In this document: positions 8,409 through 16,520 of the stretch, piece by piece
How the letters are laid out: the number at the start of each line of letters is the position of its first letter
How positions within the stretch are numbered: position 1 is the stretch's first letter
Assembly (NCBI RefSeq): GCF_026340305.1
Contig: NZ_JAPEPI010000001.1
Coordinates: 2,976,001 to 3,040,000 of the forward strand
Direction: 5' to 3'
Source of the DNA: Streptomyces sp. NBC_01381
GTDB taxonomy: Bacteria; Actinomycetota; Actinomycetes; Streptomycetales; Streptomycetaceae
DNA: 64,000 nucleotides
Notes under the pieces: model-generated
Databases searched by the model: none
What the model saw: only the letters and a program-made list of their open reading frames with translations
What the model was told of the DNA's origin: nothing
Made by a program: the position numbers and the translations under genes

Positions 8409-9551
8409 ATGCGCACCCTCCTCGTCACCGGCCCCGGCGGCTCCGGCCGTACCACCGTCGCCACGGCCACCGCGTGGTCCGCCGCACGCGAGGGCGCCCG
8501 TACCCTCCTGATCACCGCCGACCGAGTCGACGCCCCTGGTCAGGAGCCCGGCCTCACCGTCCGGCGACTGGCCCCGGGCGACGAGTTCCGTGACGACCTC
8601 CTCGCCCTGCAGAAGAAGGCGGCCTCCGCCCTCGACCTGCTCGGCGCCGGACGCCTCGAAGGCGAGGAGCTCACGCCGCTGCCCGGCAGCGACGAGCTGG
8701 CGCTGCTGCGGGCCCTGCGCGACGCGGGGCGGGACGCGTACGACACCGTGGTGGTGGACCTGCCCCCGCTGCCCCGCGCCCTCACGCTGCTCGCACTCCC
8801 CGAGCAGCTCCGCCGCTACCTCCGCAGGCTGCTGCCCCCCGAGCGGCAGGCCGCCCGCGCCCTGCGCCCGATGCTCGGCCGCATCGCCGGTGTCCCGATG
8901 CCCGCCGACTGGCTGTATGAGACGTCGGCTCGCTGGGACGCCGAACTCGCCGCCGCGCAGGCCGTGATCGGGGACCCGGGCACGACCGTGCGCCTCGTCG
9001 TGGAGCCGGGCCCCGCGGGCGCAGACGCGGTGCGCGCCGCCGCCACCGGGCTCGCCCTGCAGGGCCTGCGCGCCGACGCCCTCCTCGCCAATCGTGTTCT
9101 GCCCGACGACACCGCCGACACCTGGTTCGCCGGGCTCATCGCCCAGCAGCGCAAGACCCTGGCGGAGTGGTCGGGGACGTACGGCGAAGAGCTCCGCACA
9201 CTGCCGCACCTGGGCCACGATCCGCGCGGCGCCGACGACCTGGCCGCCCTCGGCGTGCCCGCGCCCGGCGCCGCCCCGGAGTCCCCGGAAGGCGGCGAGT
9301 GGCCCGTCACCGACGCCCTCGCCGACGACGGCGTCCTGGTCTGGCACATCCCGCTGCCCGGAGCCGTGCGCGAGGAGCTCGGTCTTATCCGGCGGGGCGA
9401 CGAACTGGTCGTCACGGCGGGCCCGTTCCGGCGCATCGTCACCCTGCCGTCCGCGCTGCGCCGCTGTACCGTCGCGGGCGCCGGGCTGCGCGAGGGCGAG
9501 CTGCGGGTGCGGTTCACGCCCGACCCGGATCTGTGGCCGCGTACACGGTGA
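8409..9551 (+). CDS. ArsA/anion-pump-like P-loop ATPase with atypical Walker A
   Basis: 380-residue protein of the ArsA/Get3/MinD-type P-loop group. The N-terminal MRTLLVTGPGGSGRTT occupies the deviant Walker A position, but both the signature lysine and the P-loop lysine are replaced (residues 8-16, GPGGSGRTT), so ATP hydrolysis is uncertain. VVVDLPPLP follows in a Walker B-like place. The C-terminal 60 residues look like the small beta domain of ArsA-like proteins. Mycobacterial Rv2184c is the likely positional counterpart. Start ATG 8409 has TAACGT at 8395-8400, 8 nt upstream, and no ribosome site, so it is likely leaderless. Function unknown. Confidence 0.72.
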   Translation: MRTLLVTGPGGSGRTTVATATAWSAAREGARTLLITADRVDAPGQEPGLTVRRLAPGDEFRDDLLALQKKAASALDLLGAGRLEGEELTPLPGSDELALLRALRDAGRDAYDTVVVDLPPLPRALTLLALPEQLRRYLRRLLPPERQAARALRPMLGRIAGVPMPADWLYETSARWDAELAAAQAVIGDPGTTVRLVVEPGPAGADAVRAAATGLALQGLRADALLANRVLPDDTADTWFAGLIAQQRKTLAEWSGTYGEELRTLPHLGHDPRGADDLAALGVPAPGAAPESPEGGEWPVTDALADDGVLVWHIPLPGAVREELGLIRRGDELVVTAGPFRRIVTLPSALRRCTVAGAGLREGELRVRFTPDPDLWPRTR

Positions 9552-9660
9552 ACGGCCTACCGCCGTTCGGGTAACGTCGGGAGTACGAATCCATAGGTCC
9601 CCGGTCCATGGGTCCCGGCCCATGGGGCCACCGGCCGCCCTCCGCAGGAGTCTGTCCGTC

Positions 9661-10131
9661 ATGAGCGATGCCACCGAGCGCGAAGTGCCCGAGCCCGAAG
9701 CGGCCGACACCGACGCCGACGCCTGGGAGAAGGCCTGCGCCGAGGATCTCGCGGCGGAGAAGGCCCGCCGCCGGGAGCAGTACGGGACACCGCCGGGATC
9801 GGCGGGCGAGGAGCTGCGCAAGCTCGTCGACGCCGTCTCGGAGAAGCTGTCCGGACTCCAGACGCCGCTGCTCGGCGCGGTCGCGCAGGGCGCCGTCGAG
9901 CAGACCGTGCGGCAGGTCGTCCAGCAGGCGAAGGCCGCCGTCGAACCGGTCATCGAGCGCAACCCCGATGTCTTCGACCACCTCGCCGCCGCGGGCAATG
10001 AACTGCTCGCCGCCTACCGCTCCGCGGTGGAGAGCCAGGAGGGCCGCTGGACCCGCGGGAGCGACGCGGCGCGGGGTCCGGAGCGGCGCGATGACGGCCC
10101 GGGGCCCGGCGAACACATCGACCTGGACTGA
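9661..10131 (+). CDS. DUF5304-like protein upstream of glkA (SCO2127-like)
   Basis: 156-residue soluble protein, acidic at the N-terminus with an Ala/Glu-rich helical centre (AEDLAAEKARRREQYG, then an amphipathic region about 60-130). No enzyme motif is seen. It matches my memory of SCO2127, the gene directly before glucokinase in S. coelicolor, reported to affect glucose repression and glucose uptake. AGGAG at 9646-9650 supports ATG 9661. The gap to glkA is 54 nt, so the two may be cotranscribed. A CCATGGG/CCCATGG inverted repeat lies in its leader at about 9606-9627. Confidence 0.7.
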   Translation: MSDATEREVPEPEAADTDADAWEKACAEDLAAEKARRREQYGTPPGSAGEELRKLVDAVSEKLSGLQTPLLGAVAQGAVEQTVRQVVQQAKAAVEPVIERNPDVFDHLAAAGNELLAAYRSAVESQEGRWTRGSDAARGPERRDDGPGPGEHIDLD

Positions 10132-10185
10132 ACACCCCTCGGGTACGGTTGGCCGTAGCGGGGCTCGACCGAAACTGAGGGACAC

Positions 10186-11127
10186 ATGGGACTCACCATC
10201 GGCGTCGATATCGGCGGCACGAAGATCGCGGCCGGAGTGGTCGACGAAGAGGGCACCATTCTCGACACCCACAAGGTGCCCACGCCGCCGACCGCCGACG
10301 GCATCGTGGACGCGATCTGTGCCGCCGTGTCGGGAGCCGGCAAGGGGAACGACGTGGAGGCCGTCGGCATCGGTGCCGCCGGATACGTCGACGACAAGCG
10401 CGCCACCGTTCTCTTCGCGCCGAACATCAACTGGCGCCATGAGCCGCTGAAGGACAAGGTCGAGCAGCGGGTCGGACTGCCGGTCGTCGTCGAGAACGAC
10501 GCGAACGCGGCGGCCTGGGGCGAGTACAAGTTCGGCGCGGGCCAGGGCCACGAGGACGTCATCGTCATCACGCTGGGCACGGGCCTCGGCGGCGGCATCA
10601 TCATCGGCAACAAGCTGCGCCGCGGACGCTTCGGCGTCGCCGCGGAGTTCGGGCACATCCGGACCGTGCCGGACGGACTGCTGTGCGGCTGCGGGAGCCA
10701 GGGGTGCTGGGAGCAGTACGCGTCCGGGCGTGCGCTTCTGCGGTACGGAAAGCAGCGGGCCAACGCGACGCCGGAGGCCGCGGAGATTCTCCTCGGGCTC
10801 GGCGACGGCACGGTGGACGGCATCGAGGGCAAGCACATCAGTGAGGCGGCCCGGCAGGGGGATCCTGTCGCCGTCGACTCCTACCGTGAGCTGGCCCGCT
10901 GGGTCGGCGCGGGCCTGGCCGATCTGGCCTCGCTCTTCGACCCCTCCGCGTTCATCGTGGGCGGCGGGCTCTCCGACGAGGGCGAGCTGGTCCTCGACCC
11001 GATCCGGAAGTCCTTCCGGCGGTGGCTGATCGGCGGGGAGTGGCGTCCGCATGCGCAGGTGCTTGCGGCTCAGCTGGGCAACAAGGCGGGGCTTGTCGGT
11101 GCCGCGGATCTTGCTCGGCAGGGGTAG
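10186..11127 (+). CDS. glkA: Glucokinase, ROK family
   Basis: 313-residue ROK-family glucokinase that phosphorylates glucose with ATP and, in S. coelicolor, is needed for carbon catabolite repression. It has the phosphate loop DIGGTKIAAG (8-17), catalytic Asp105 in VENDANAA, the ROK zinc site His157 with CGCGSQGC (Cys167, Cys169, Cys174) and WEQYASG. Length equals typical actinobacterial GlkA. GAGGGA about 4-9 nt before ATG 10186 supports the start. A strong hairpin follows the gene. Gene symbol is by family and neighbourhood. Confidence 0.94.
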   Translation: MGLTIGVDIGGTKIAAGVVDEEGTILDTHKVPTPPTADGIVDAICAAVSGAGKGNDVEAVGIGAAGYVDDKRATVLFAPNINWRHEPLKDKVEQRVGLPVVVENDANAAAWGEYKFGAGQGHEDVIVITLGTGLGGGIIIGNKLRRGRFGVAAEFGHIRTVPDGLLCGCGSQGCWEQYASGRALLRYGKQRANATPEAAEILLGLGDGTVDGIEGKHISEAARQGDPVAVDSYRELARWVGAGLADLASLFDPSAFIVGGGLSDEGELVLDPIRKSFRRWLIGGEWRPHAQVLAAQLGNKAGLVGAADLARQG

Positions 11128-11150
11128 TCGCTGCTCGGCGGTTTGACTTG

Positions 11151-11188
11151 GCGCCCGTCGTCCCCCTGCGGGGGCGGCGGGCGCTTTG
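11151..11188 (+). terminator. Putative glkA terminator
   Basis: An imperfect GC-rich hairpin has arms 11151-11165 and 11171-11184 with one bulge. It is followed by CTTTGCT and begins 24 nt after the glkA stop. Likely transcript end of the SCO2127-like/glkA unit. Confidence 0.65.
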
Positions 11189-11228
11189 CTGTGTCGGTGC
11201 CCGGCGGCTGTGGCGTTGTGCCCACCCT

Positions 11229-11261
11229 TCCCCAAGCTCTCGGCTCCGCTCGAGCAGGGGA
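11229..11261. repeat. Streptomyces-type extragenic hairpin repeat
   Basis: TCCCC-AA-GCTC pairs with GAGC-A-GGGGA around a CTCGGCTCCGCTC-like core. I recall this AAGCTCTCGGCTCCGCTCGAG core as a frequent dispersed intergenic element in Streptomyces. It sits in the 198-nt gap between glkA and the EEP-family gene. No mobile gene is linked to it. Confidence 0.55.
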
Positions 11262-11325
11262 GACCCCATTCGCCGTGCGGAACGCCTGCCCACAACGGGG
11301 AGGACACAGCGCTATCTTGATCCGC

Positions 11326-12087
11326 ATGGCGATCACTCCGCTGCCCAACTCCCGGACCGGTGAAGACGGTTCAGTCGTCGTTCGGGTGCTCAGTTACAAC
11401 ATTCGGTCCATGCGGGACGACACCGACGCGCTGGCCCGCGTCATCGCCGCGTGCGAGCCCGATCTCGTACTCGTCCAGGAGGCGCCCCGGTTCTTCCGGT
11501 GGCGCAAGAAGCTGGCGCGGCTTGCGCGCGCGGCCGATCTGGTGATCCTCTCGGGTGGCGCCACCGCCTCCGGGCCCGCGCTGCTCTGCTCGCTGCGGGC
11601 GACCGTGGAGCGGACCGAGGACGTGCTGCTGCCGCTCACCCCTGGCCTGCACCGGCGCGGCTTCGCGACCGCCGTCGTGCGGTTCGGGGGCGCCAGGATC
11701 GGCGTGCTGAGCTGCCATCTGAGCCTGCAGAGCGACGAGCGGTACGCGCAGGGCGGGATGCTGCTCGACCGGCTCGCCGGGATGGGCGTGGAGCACGCCG
11801 TCGCGGGCGGTGATCTGAACGACCGCCCCAAGGGCCGTACGTTCCGCAGGCTCGCCTCTCAGCTGCGGGACTGCTGGGCGACGGCGCCCTGGGGCGGCGA
11901 GAACACCTCGACGCCGGGCGACCCCCATCAGCGTATCGACGCGATCTTCGCGACAGCCGGGGTCGAAGTGCTCGGCTGCGGCGTGCCGTTGGAGCTCGAC
12001 GGGGTGAGCGAGGCGGATCTGCGGGCGGCCACGGACCATCTGCCCGTGCTCGCCGCCCTCAGAATCCCGGCAGCTCAAGGGGGTTAG
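11326..12087 (+). CDS. Endonuclease/exonuclease/phosphatase (EEP) family protein
   Basis: 253-residue EEP-fold metal-dependent hydrolase. Motifs run in order: LSYNIRSM, LVQEAPRFF (metal Glu), a central LSCHLSL, GGDLNDRP (Asp/Asn pair) and ATDHLPVLA (catalytic His). The family includes DNA-repair nucleases and lipid or sugar phosphatases, and the substrate cannot be told. ATG 11326 has TATCTT at 11313-11318, 7 nt upstream, and no ribosome site, suggesting a leaderless transcript. It converges with the acidic membrane protein gene 7 nt downstream. Confidence 0.82.
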   Translation: MAITPLPNSRTGEDGSVVVRVLSYNIRSMRDDTDALARVIAACEPDLVLVQEAPRFFRWRKKLARLARAADLVILSGGATASGPALLCSLRATVERTEDVLLPLTPGLHRRGFATAVVRFGGARIGVLSCHLSLQSDERYAQGGMLLDRLAGMGVEHAVAGGDLNDRPKGRTFRRLASQLRDCWATAPWGGENTSTPGDPHQRIDAIFATAGVEVLGCGVPLELDGVSEADLRAATDHLPVLAALRIPAAQGG

Positions 12088-12094
12088 AACGGGG

Positions 12095-12715
12095 TTAGAC
12101 GACCGCGCCGCGTCCCGGGTCGTCGTCCTCGTCGTCGTCGCCCTTCATCCGTGTCACCAGCGTGGCGAAGCCGCCGAGGAAGCCGCCGATGCTGAGCGTG
12201 GCGATCCACCACGTCATGTTCCAGCCGAGGAGCACGGTGAGCAGGAGCAGCACCGGGCCGCCGATCACGGCAAGCCAGGCGAACTTCGCCGTCACATCGG
12301 CCTCGGGCAGCGGCGGCGGCTCCGGCGGGACGAAGTGGCCCTCGTCGTCCGCGTCCAGGTCGTCGTCGGAGGCCTCCGGCGCGTCATAGTCACGCGGACC
12401 GCCGACTCCGGGCGCGAAGGAGACGGAGCCGCCGAGCGGTGTCTTCGTGCCGGACGCGTCGGTGTCCTCGGAGTCCTTGCCGCGCTTGCCGTCCGTCTGC
12501 GGAGGCTCGTTCGTCTCGGGCTCGAGCAGCGCCAGGTCCTCCACGGACTTGAACGGCTTGGCGCCCGGCGGGTCCGCCGGCTCCTGTCCGTACCCCGCGA
12601 CGATCTCCTGCCAGACCGCGTCCTCGTCCAGCGGCACGCCGCCCTCCGGCTCCGCCTTCTCCTCGGGCTCGCGGTCCTCGTCGTGGTCCGGTTCACGTCG
12701 GTCCTGCTCAGCCAC
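12095..12715 (-). CDS. Acidic membrane-anchored protein of unknown function
   Basis: 206 residues. The first about 140 residues are acidic, proline-rich and probably disordered. Two transmembrane helices follow (around FAWLAVIGGPVLLLLTVLLG and WWIATLSIGGFLGGFATLV), then a short DDDEDD tail. No family function recognised. GTG 12715 is chosen over the longer open frame: AAGGAAGGG precedes it and the start overlaps the hydrolase stop by 8 nt, indicating translational coupling with the upstream gene. Confidence 0.7.
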   Translation of the reverse strand: MAEQDRREPDHDEDREPEEKAEPEGGVPLDEDAVWQEIVAGYGQEPADPPGAKPFKSVEDLALLEPETNEPPQTDGKRGKDSEDTDASGTKTPLGGSVSFAPGVGGPRDYDAPEASDDDLDADDEGHFVPPEPPPLPEADVTAKFAWLAVIGGPVLLLLTVLLGWNMTWWIATLSIGGFLGGFATLVTRMKGDDDEDDDPGRGAVV

Positions 12716-13487
12716 CGGTGGCCGTCCCTTCCTTGCCGACACTGGGGGCGAGCCGGCCGATGAACGCGAGGCTCTCCTCGAAAATCCGGTCCGCATCGTG
12801 GTCCAACGTCGCGACGTGGTAGCTCTGTTCCAGGAGGATCTCGGTGACGTCCGTGGAGGACACCCGGCTGAGGATCCTGGCCGAGTCGACCGGCGGCACC
12901 ACATGGTCCTGCGGGCTGTGCAGAAGCAGCAGCGGCTGGGTCACCTGCGGCAGCTCACCGTCGACCCGCTGGAAGAAGCGCCGCAGGGAGTGCGCCGCGT
13001 GCAGCGGCACCCGGTCGTAGCCGACCTCGTCCGAGCCCTCCTTGGCGATGTCGCTCGCGATGCCCTTCGTCGTACGCACCAGATGGCGGGCGACCGGCAG
13101 GGCGCGCGCGGCGAGGCCGTGCACCTTGTTCCCCGGGTTCACCACGACGATGCCGCGGACCGCGTCGCCGTGCTTCGCGGCGAGCCGCAGCGCGAGCGCG
13201 CCGCCCATGGAGAGCCCGAAGACGAAGACCTCCGCACACCGCTCGAGGAGCCCGGCCAGCTCGCGCTCCACCTCCGCGTACCAGTCCTGCCAGCCGGTGA
13301 TCTGCAGGTCCTCCCAGCGCGTGCCGTGGCCCGGCAGCAGCGGGAGGGAGACGGTCAGGCCCTGTTCCGCGAGGTACTCGGCCCAGGGGCGCAGGGACTG
13401 CGGGGATCCGGTGAAGCCGTGACAGAGGAGGACGCCGACCTCGCCGCCCTCGTGGCGGTACGGCTCGGCTCCGGGGAGGACCGGCAC
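12708..13487 (-). CDS. Alpha/beta hydrolase, carboxylesterase/monoacylglycerol-lipase-like
   Basis: 259-residue alpha/beta hydrolase with a full triad: Ser93 in GLSMGG, Asp194 in SPQDHVVPP and His224 in SYHVATLD. The oxyanion segment is CHGFTGSP. It resembles Est30-type carboxylesterases and monoacylglycerol lipases, so acyl-glycerol or ester substrates are plausible. GTG 13487 has AAGGAG 6 nt upstream. It is divergent from a PlsC-like acyltransferase and coupled to the downstream acidic membrane protein gene, which hints at a lipid or envelope role. Confidence 0.85.
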   Translation of the reverse strand: MPVLPGAEPYRHEGGEVGVLLCHGFTGSPQSLRPWAEYLAEQGLTVSLPLLPGHGTRWEDLQITGWQDWYAEVERELAGLLERCAEVFVFGLSMGGALALRLAAKHGDAVRGIVVVNPGNKVHGLAARALPVARHLVRTTKGIASDIAKEGSDEVGYDRVPLHAAHSLRRFFQRVDGELPQVTQPLLLLHSPQDHVVPPVDSARILSRVSSTDVTEILLEQSYHVATLDHDADRIFEESLAFIGRLAPSVGKEGTATGG

Positions 13488-13632
13488 TTCGGTCTCCTTC
13501 GTGAGATGTGGCTGCGGGGTTACGCGGAGTACTTCACGGTACGCGACCGGACTGACACCGACCAGGGCCGTCGGGCCCTTTGGCCTTACAGCGGGTTAAG
13601 GTCTGATCCACACATAACAGGAGGCACTCGGT

Positions 13633-14394
13633 TTGATCTACGGCGCAATGAAGGTCGCCATCGGAGGGCCGCTGAAGCTCGGCTTCAGGCCCTGGGTGGA
13701 AGGCCTTGAGAACGTACCCGCCGAAGGACCGGCCATCCTGGCGAGCAACCATCTCTCCTTCTCGGACTCCTTCTTCCTGCCCGCGGTGCTCGACCGGAAG
13801 GTCACCTTCATCGCCAAGGCGGAGTACTTCACGTCACCCGGTGTGAAGGGCAAGCTCACCGCGGCCTTCTTCAAGGGCGTCGGCCAGCTGCCCGTGGACC
13901 GCTCCGGCGGGCGCGGCGCGGGCGAGGCGGCCATCAAGAGCGGCATCGAGGTCCTGGAGCGCGGCGAGCTCTTCGGCATCTACCCGGAAGGCACCCGTTC
14001 GCCCGACGGGAGGCTCTACCGTGGCAAGCCCGGCGGGCTGGCCCGCGTGGCGCTCGCCACCGGGGCGCCGGTGCTTCCCGTGGCGATGATCGACACCGAG
14101 AAGATCCAGCCGCCCGGCAAGGTCCTGCCGAAGCTGATGCGGCCCGGCATCAAGATCGGCGAGCCGCTCGACTTCCGCAGGTACCAGGGCATGGAGCACG
14201 ACCGCTTCGTCCTGCGGGCGGTGACCGACGAGGTCATGTACGAGATCATGAAGCTGTCCGGCCAGGAGTACGTCGACGAGTACGCGACCGCTGCGAAGCG
14301 CCGTCTCGCGGACGAGGCGAAGGCCGAGAAGGAAGCCGAGAAGAAAGCGGCGGCGAAGGCTGCGGCGGCCGAGAAGGAACGGTCCGGCGCCTAG
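13633..14394 (+). CDS. 1-acyl-sn-glycerol-3-phosphate acyltransferase-like protein (PlsC family)
   Basis: 253-residue membrane-associated acyltransferase. It has block I NHLSFSD (His40, Asp45), block III-like YPEGTRSPDG and a final Ala/Lys/Glu-rich helical tail (about 220-253). The expected role is transfer of an acyl chain to lysophosphatidic acid in phospholipid synthesis. The start is TTG 13633 because AGGAGG (13619-13624) lies 8 nt before it; the ATG 15 nt later would be badly spaced. Mycobacterial Rv2182c is the positional counterpart. Divergent from the hydrolase gene across 145 nt. Confidence 0.85.
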   Translation: MIYGAMKVAIGGPLKLGFRPWVEGLENVPAEGPAILASNHLSFSDSFFLPAVLDRKVTFIAKAEYFTSPGVKGKLTAAFFKGVGQLPVDRSGGRGAGEAAIKSGIEVLERGELFGIYPEGTRSPDGRLYRGKPGGLARVALATGAPVLPVAMIDTEKIQPPGKVLPKLMRPGIKIGEPLDFRRYQGMEHDRFVLRAVTDEVMYEIMKLSGQEYVDEYATAAKRRLADEAKAEKEAEKKAAAKAAAAEKERSGA

Positions 14395-14445
14395 CGGCGT
14401 CGGTGCAGCGGGGGAGCCGGCGGGCGCCTCCTGGGGTGGGGGAGC

Positions 14446-15693
14446 ATGACCAAGCGCGTACGCGTCATGAGGATGTCGGTCGAGCAGCCGCTGTGGCGTG
14501 CGCTGACCGGCTACCGCGTGCTGACCATGCTCTACGCCATCGGCCTTTTCGTGGCCGCACACGAGAATTTCGACCGCCCGTGGGTGGCCATCGCGTACTA
14601 CGCGGTGCTCGCCGGGTGGACGCTCGGCACGCTGCCGAAGGTCGCGGGCGCCGCGAGCTGCACCAAGCGGTTCCTGGTCATCGACCTGACCGTCGCGATC
14701 ACGGGGATCCTGCTCACGCCGGTCGCCGACTCGCACCAGCGGATCGTCCACGACGGCCCGACGCTGCCGTCGATATGGACGGCGGGCGCGGTGCTCGCCT
14801 TCGCGATCAAGGGCGGCTGGCGGTGGGCGGCCTTCGCGTCGGCGCTGGTCGGCGTCGCCAACATCGCGCAGCGTGGCAGGCCCACCCAGGACACGCTGCA
14901 CAACGTCCTGTTGGTCTGCATCGCCTCCATCGCCATCGGTTACGTCGTCGAGGTGGCCCGCGCCTCCGAGCGCACCCTCGCCCGCGCCCTGGAGATCGAG
15001 GCCGCGACCCGCGAGCGCGAGCGGCTCGCCCGCGACATCCACGACAGCGTGCTGCAGGTCCTCGCGATGGTGCAGCGGCGCGGCAGCGCGCTCGGCGGCG
15101 AGGCCGCGGAGCTCGGCCGGCTCGCGGGGGAGCAGGAGGTCGCGCTGCGCACGCTGGTGGCGGGCGGCCTGGTCCGCACGTCTCATGTGTCGGAGGACGC
15201 CTCGCTGGGGGCAGTGGTCCGCGCGGTTGATGAGCCCGACGAGGACGCCGACCCCTGTGACCTGCGCTCGCTGCTCTTCCCGTACGCGGGCGCGAAGGTG
15301 ACCGTCTCCGAGCCGGGCGCCCCCGTCGGGCTCCCGCCGAAGACGGCACGGGAGCTGGCCGCCGCGGTCGGCGCCGCCCTGGACAACGTCCACCGGCACG
15401 CGGGCCCGGACGCCGCCGCCTGGATCCTCGTCGAGGACGAGCCGGACGCGGTGATCGTGACCGTGCGGGACGACGGCCCCGGCATCCCCGACGGCCGCCT
15501 CGCCGAGGCCGAGGGCGAGGGGCGGCTCGGCGTCGCCCTGTCGATCCGGGGGCGGCTGCGGGACATCGGGGGCACGGCCGAGCTGATCTCGGTGCCGGGG
15601 CAGGGCACGGAAGTGGAAATGAGGGTCCCGCGGAACTCGGGGGAACCGGAGAACGTGGGCAGCACACGGGGGAAGGCAGGACAGGAACGATGA
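14446..15693 (+). CDS. Sensor histidine kinase, NarL/DesK-type (HisKA_3-like)
   Basis: 415-residue membrane histidine kinase. Four to five hydrophobic segments span about 20-170, with no clear extracytoplasmic sensor domain. The H-box RERLARDIHDSVLQVLAMVQ has phospho-acceptor His199. The ATPase part has ALDNVHRHA (N box) and DDGPGIP (G box). It should autophosphorylate and pass phosphate to the LuxR-type regulator encoded next; their ATG/TGA overlap (15690-15693) indicates coupled translation. A GGGGGAG ribosome site precedes ATG 14446. Signal unknown. Confidence 0.9.
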   Translation: MTKRVRVMRMSVEQPLWRALTGYRVLTMLYAIGLFVAAHENFDRPWVAIAYYAVLAGWTLGTLPKVAGAASCTKRFLVIDLTVAITGILLTPVADSHQRIVHDGPTLPSIWTAGAVLAFAIKGGWRWAAFASALVGVANIAQRGRPTQDTLHNVLLVCIASIAIGYVVEVARASERTLARALEIEAATRERERLARDIHDSVLQVLAMVQRRGSALGGEAAELGRLAGEQEVALRTLVAGGLVRTSHVSEDASLGAVVRAVDEPDEDADPCDLRSLLFPYAGAKVTVSEPGAPVGLPPKTARELAAAVGAALDNVHRHAGPDAAAWILVEDEPDAVIVTVRDDGPGIPDGRLAEAEGEGRLGVALSIRGRLRDIGGTAELISVPGQGTEVEMRVPRNSGEPENVGSTRGKAGQER

Positions 15694-16388
15694 GCGAGCA
15701 GCAACAGCAGGACGGCCGGGACGGCAAGGGCGCAGTCAAGGTCATGGTCGTCGACGACCACCCGATGTGGCGGGACGCGGTCGCCCGCGACCTCGCCGAG
15801 GCCGGCTTCGACGTGGTCGCCACGGCGGGCGACGGCGAGCAGGCCGTACGCCGCGCGCAGGCCGCCGCACCGGACGTCCTCGTACTCGATCTGAATCTGC
15901 CCCTGAAGCCGGGCGTGCAGGTCTGCAAGGAACTCGTCGGCGCCAACCCGGCGCTGCGGGTGCTCGTCCTCTCGGCCAGCGGCGAGCACGCCGATGTCCT
16001 TGAGGCGGTCAAGTCGGGGGCCACCGGCTATCTCCTGAAGTCGGCCTCCACCGCCGAGCTGACCGACGCGGTGGCCCGTACGGCCGTCGGTGACGCGGTC
16101 TTCACGCCGGGCCTCGCGGGCCTGGTCCTCGGCGAGTACCGCCGCCTCGCGTCCGATCCGGCGCCCGGCACCCCGGACGAGCCGAAGGCCCCGCAGCTCA
16201 CCGACCGCGAGACCGAGGTCCTTCGCCTGGTCGCCAAGGGGCTGAGCTACAAGCAGATCGCCGAGCGCCTGGTCATCTCGCACCGCACCGTGCAGAACCA
16301 CGTGCAGAACACCCTGGGCAAGCTCCAGCTGCACAACAGGGTGGAGCTCGTGCGGTACGCGATCGAGCGCGGGCTCGACGACGAGTAG
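15690..16388 (+). CDS. LuxR/NarL-family response regulator
   Basis: 232-residue DNA-binding response regulator. The receiver domain (about 15-135) has the acidic pocket VDD, phospho-acceptor Asp67 in LVLDLNLP and the conserved Lys in LLKSAS. The LuxR helix-turn-helix (about 170-232) has LTDRETEVLRLVAKGLS and SHRTVQNHV. It is the partner of the overlapping histidine kinase. pfkA follows after 132 nt that contain a large inverted repeat, so pfkA is a possible but unproven target. Confidence 0.92.
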   Translation: MSEQQQQDGRDGKGAVKVMVVDDHPMWRDAVARDLAEAGFDVVATAGDGEQAVRRAQAAAPDVLVLDLNLPLKPGVQVCKELVGANPALRVLVLSASGEHADVLEAVKSGATGYLLKSASTAELTDAVARTAVGDAVFTPGLAGLVLGEYRRLASDPAPGTPDEPKAPQLTDRETEVLRLVAKGLSYKQIAERLVISHRTVQNHVQNTLGKLQLHNRVELVRYAIERGLDDE

Positions 16389-16456
16389 CCCTCATTCGAG
16401 TGAACATGCTTGATCAACTCCCCTGCGGAGAAACGGAATTGACCGTCCGCACCGTC

Positions 16457-16506
16457 CCTCAGTGACCTGGATCACCATTAGCGTGACTCGCATCAGGTCA
16501 CTGAGG
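16457..16506. promoter_or_regulatory. 13-bp perfect inverted repeat before pfkA
   Basis: CCTCAGTGACCTG (16457-16469) and CAGGTCACTGAGG (16494-16506) are exact inverses separated by 24 nt, and the right arm ends just before the pfkA ribosome site (GAAGGGA, 16508-16514). It may be a dyad operator or a leader hairpin that controls access to the ribosome site. A TTGACC hexamer lies upstream at 16439-16444. No regulator is known for it. Confidence 0.55.
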
Positions 16507-16520
16507 CGAAGGGACTTTCC

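Noticed and set aside
13526..13832. Repeat of GCGGAGTACTTCACG at 13526 and 13818
   Set aside because: One copy is coding sequence of the acyltransferase (AEYFT); the other is intergenic. No further similarity flanks them, so chance is likely.
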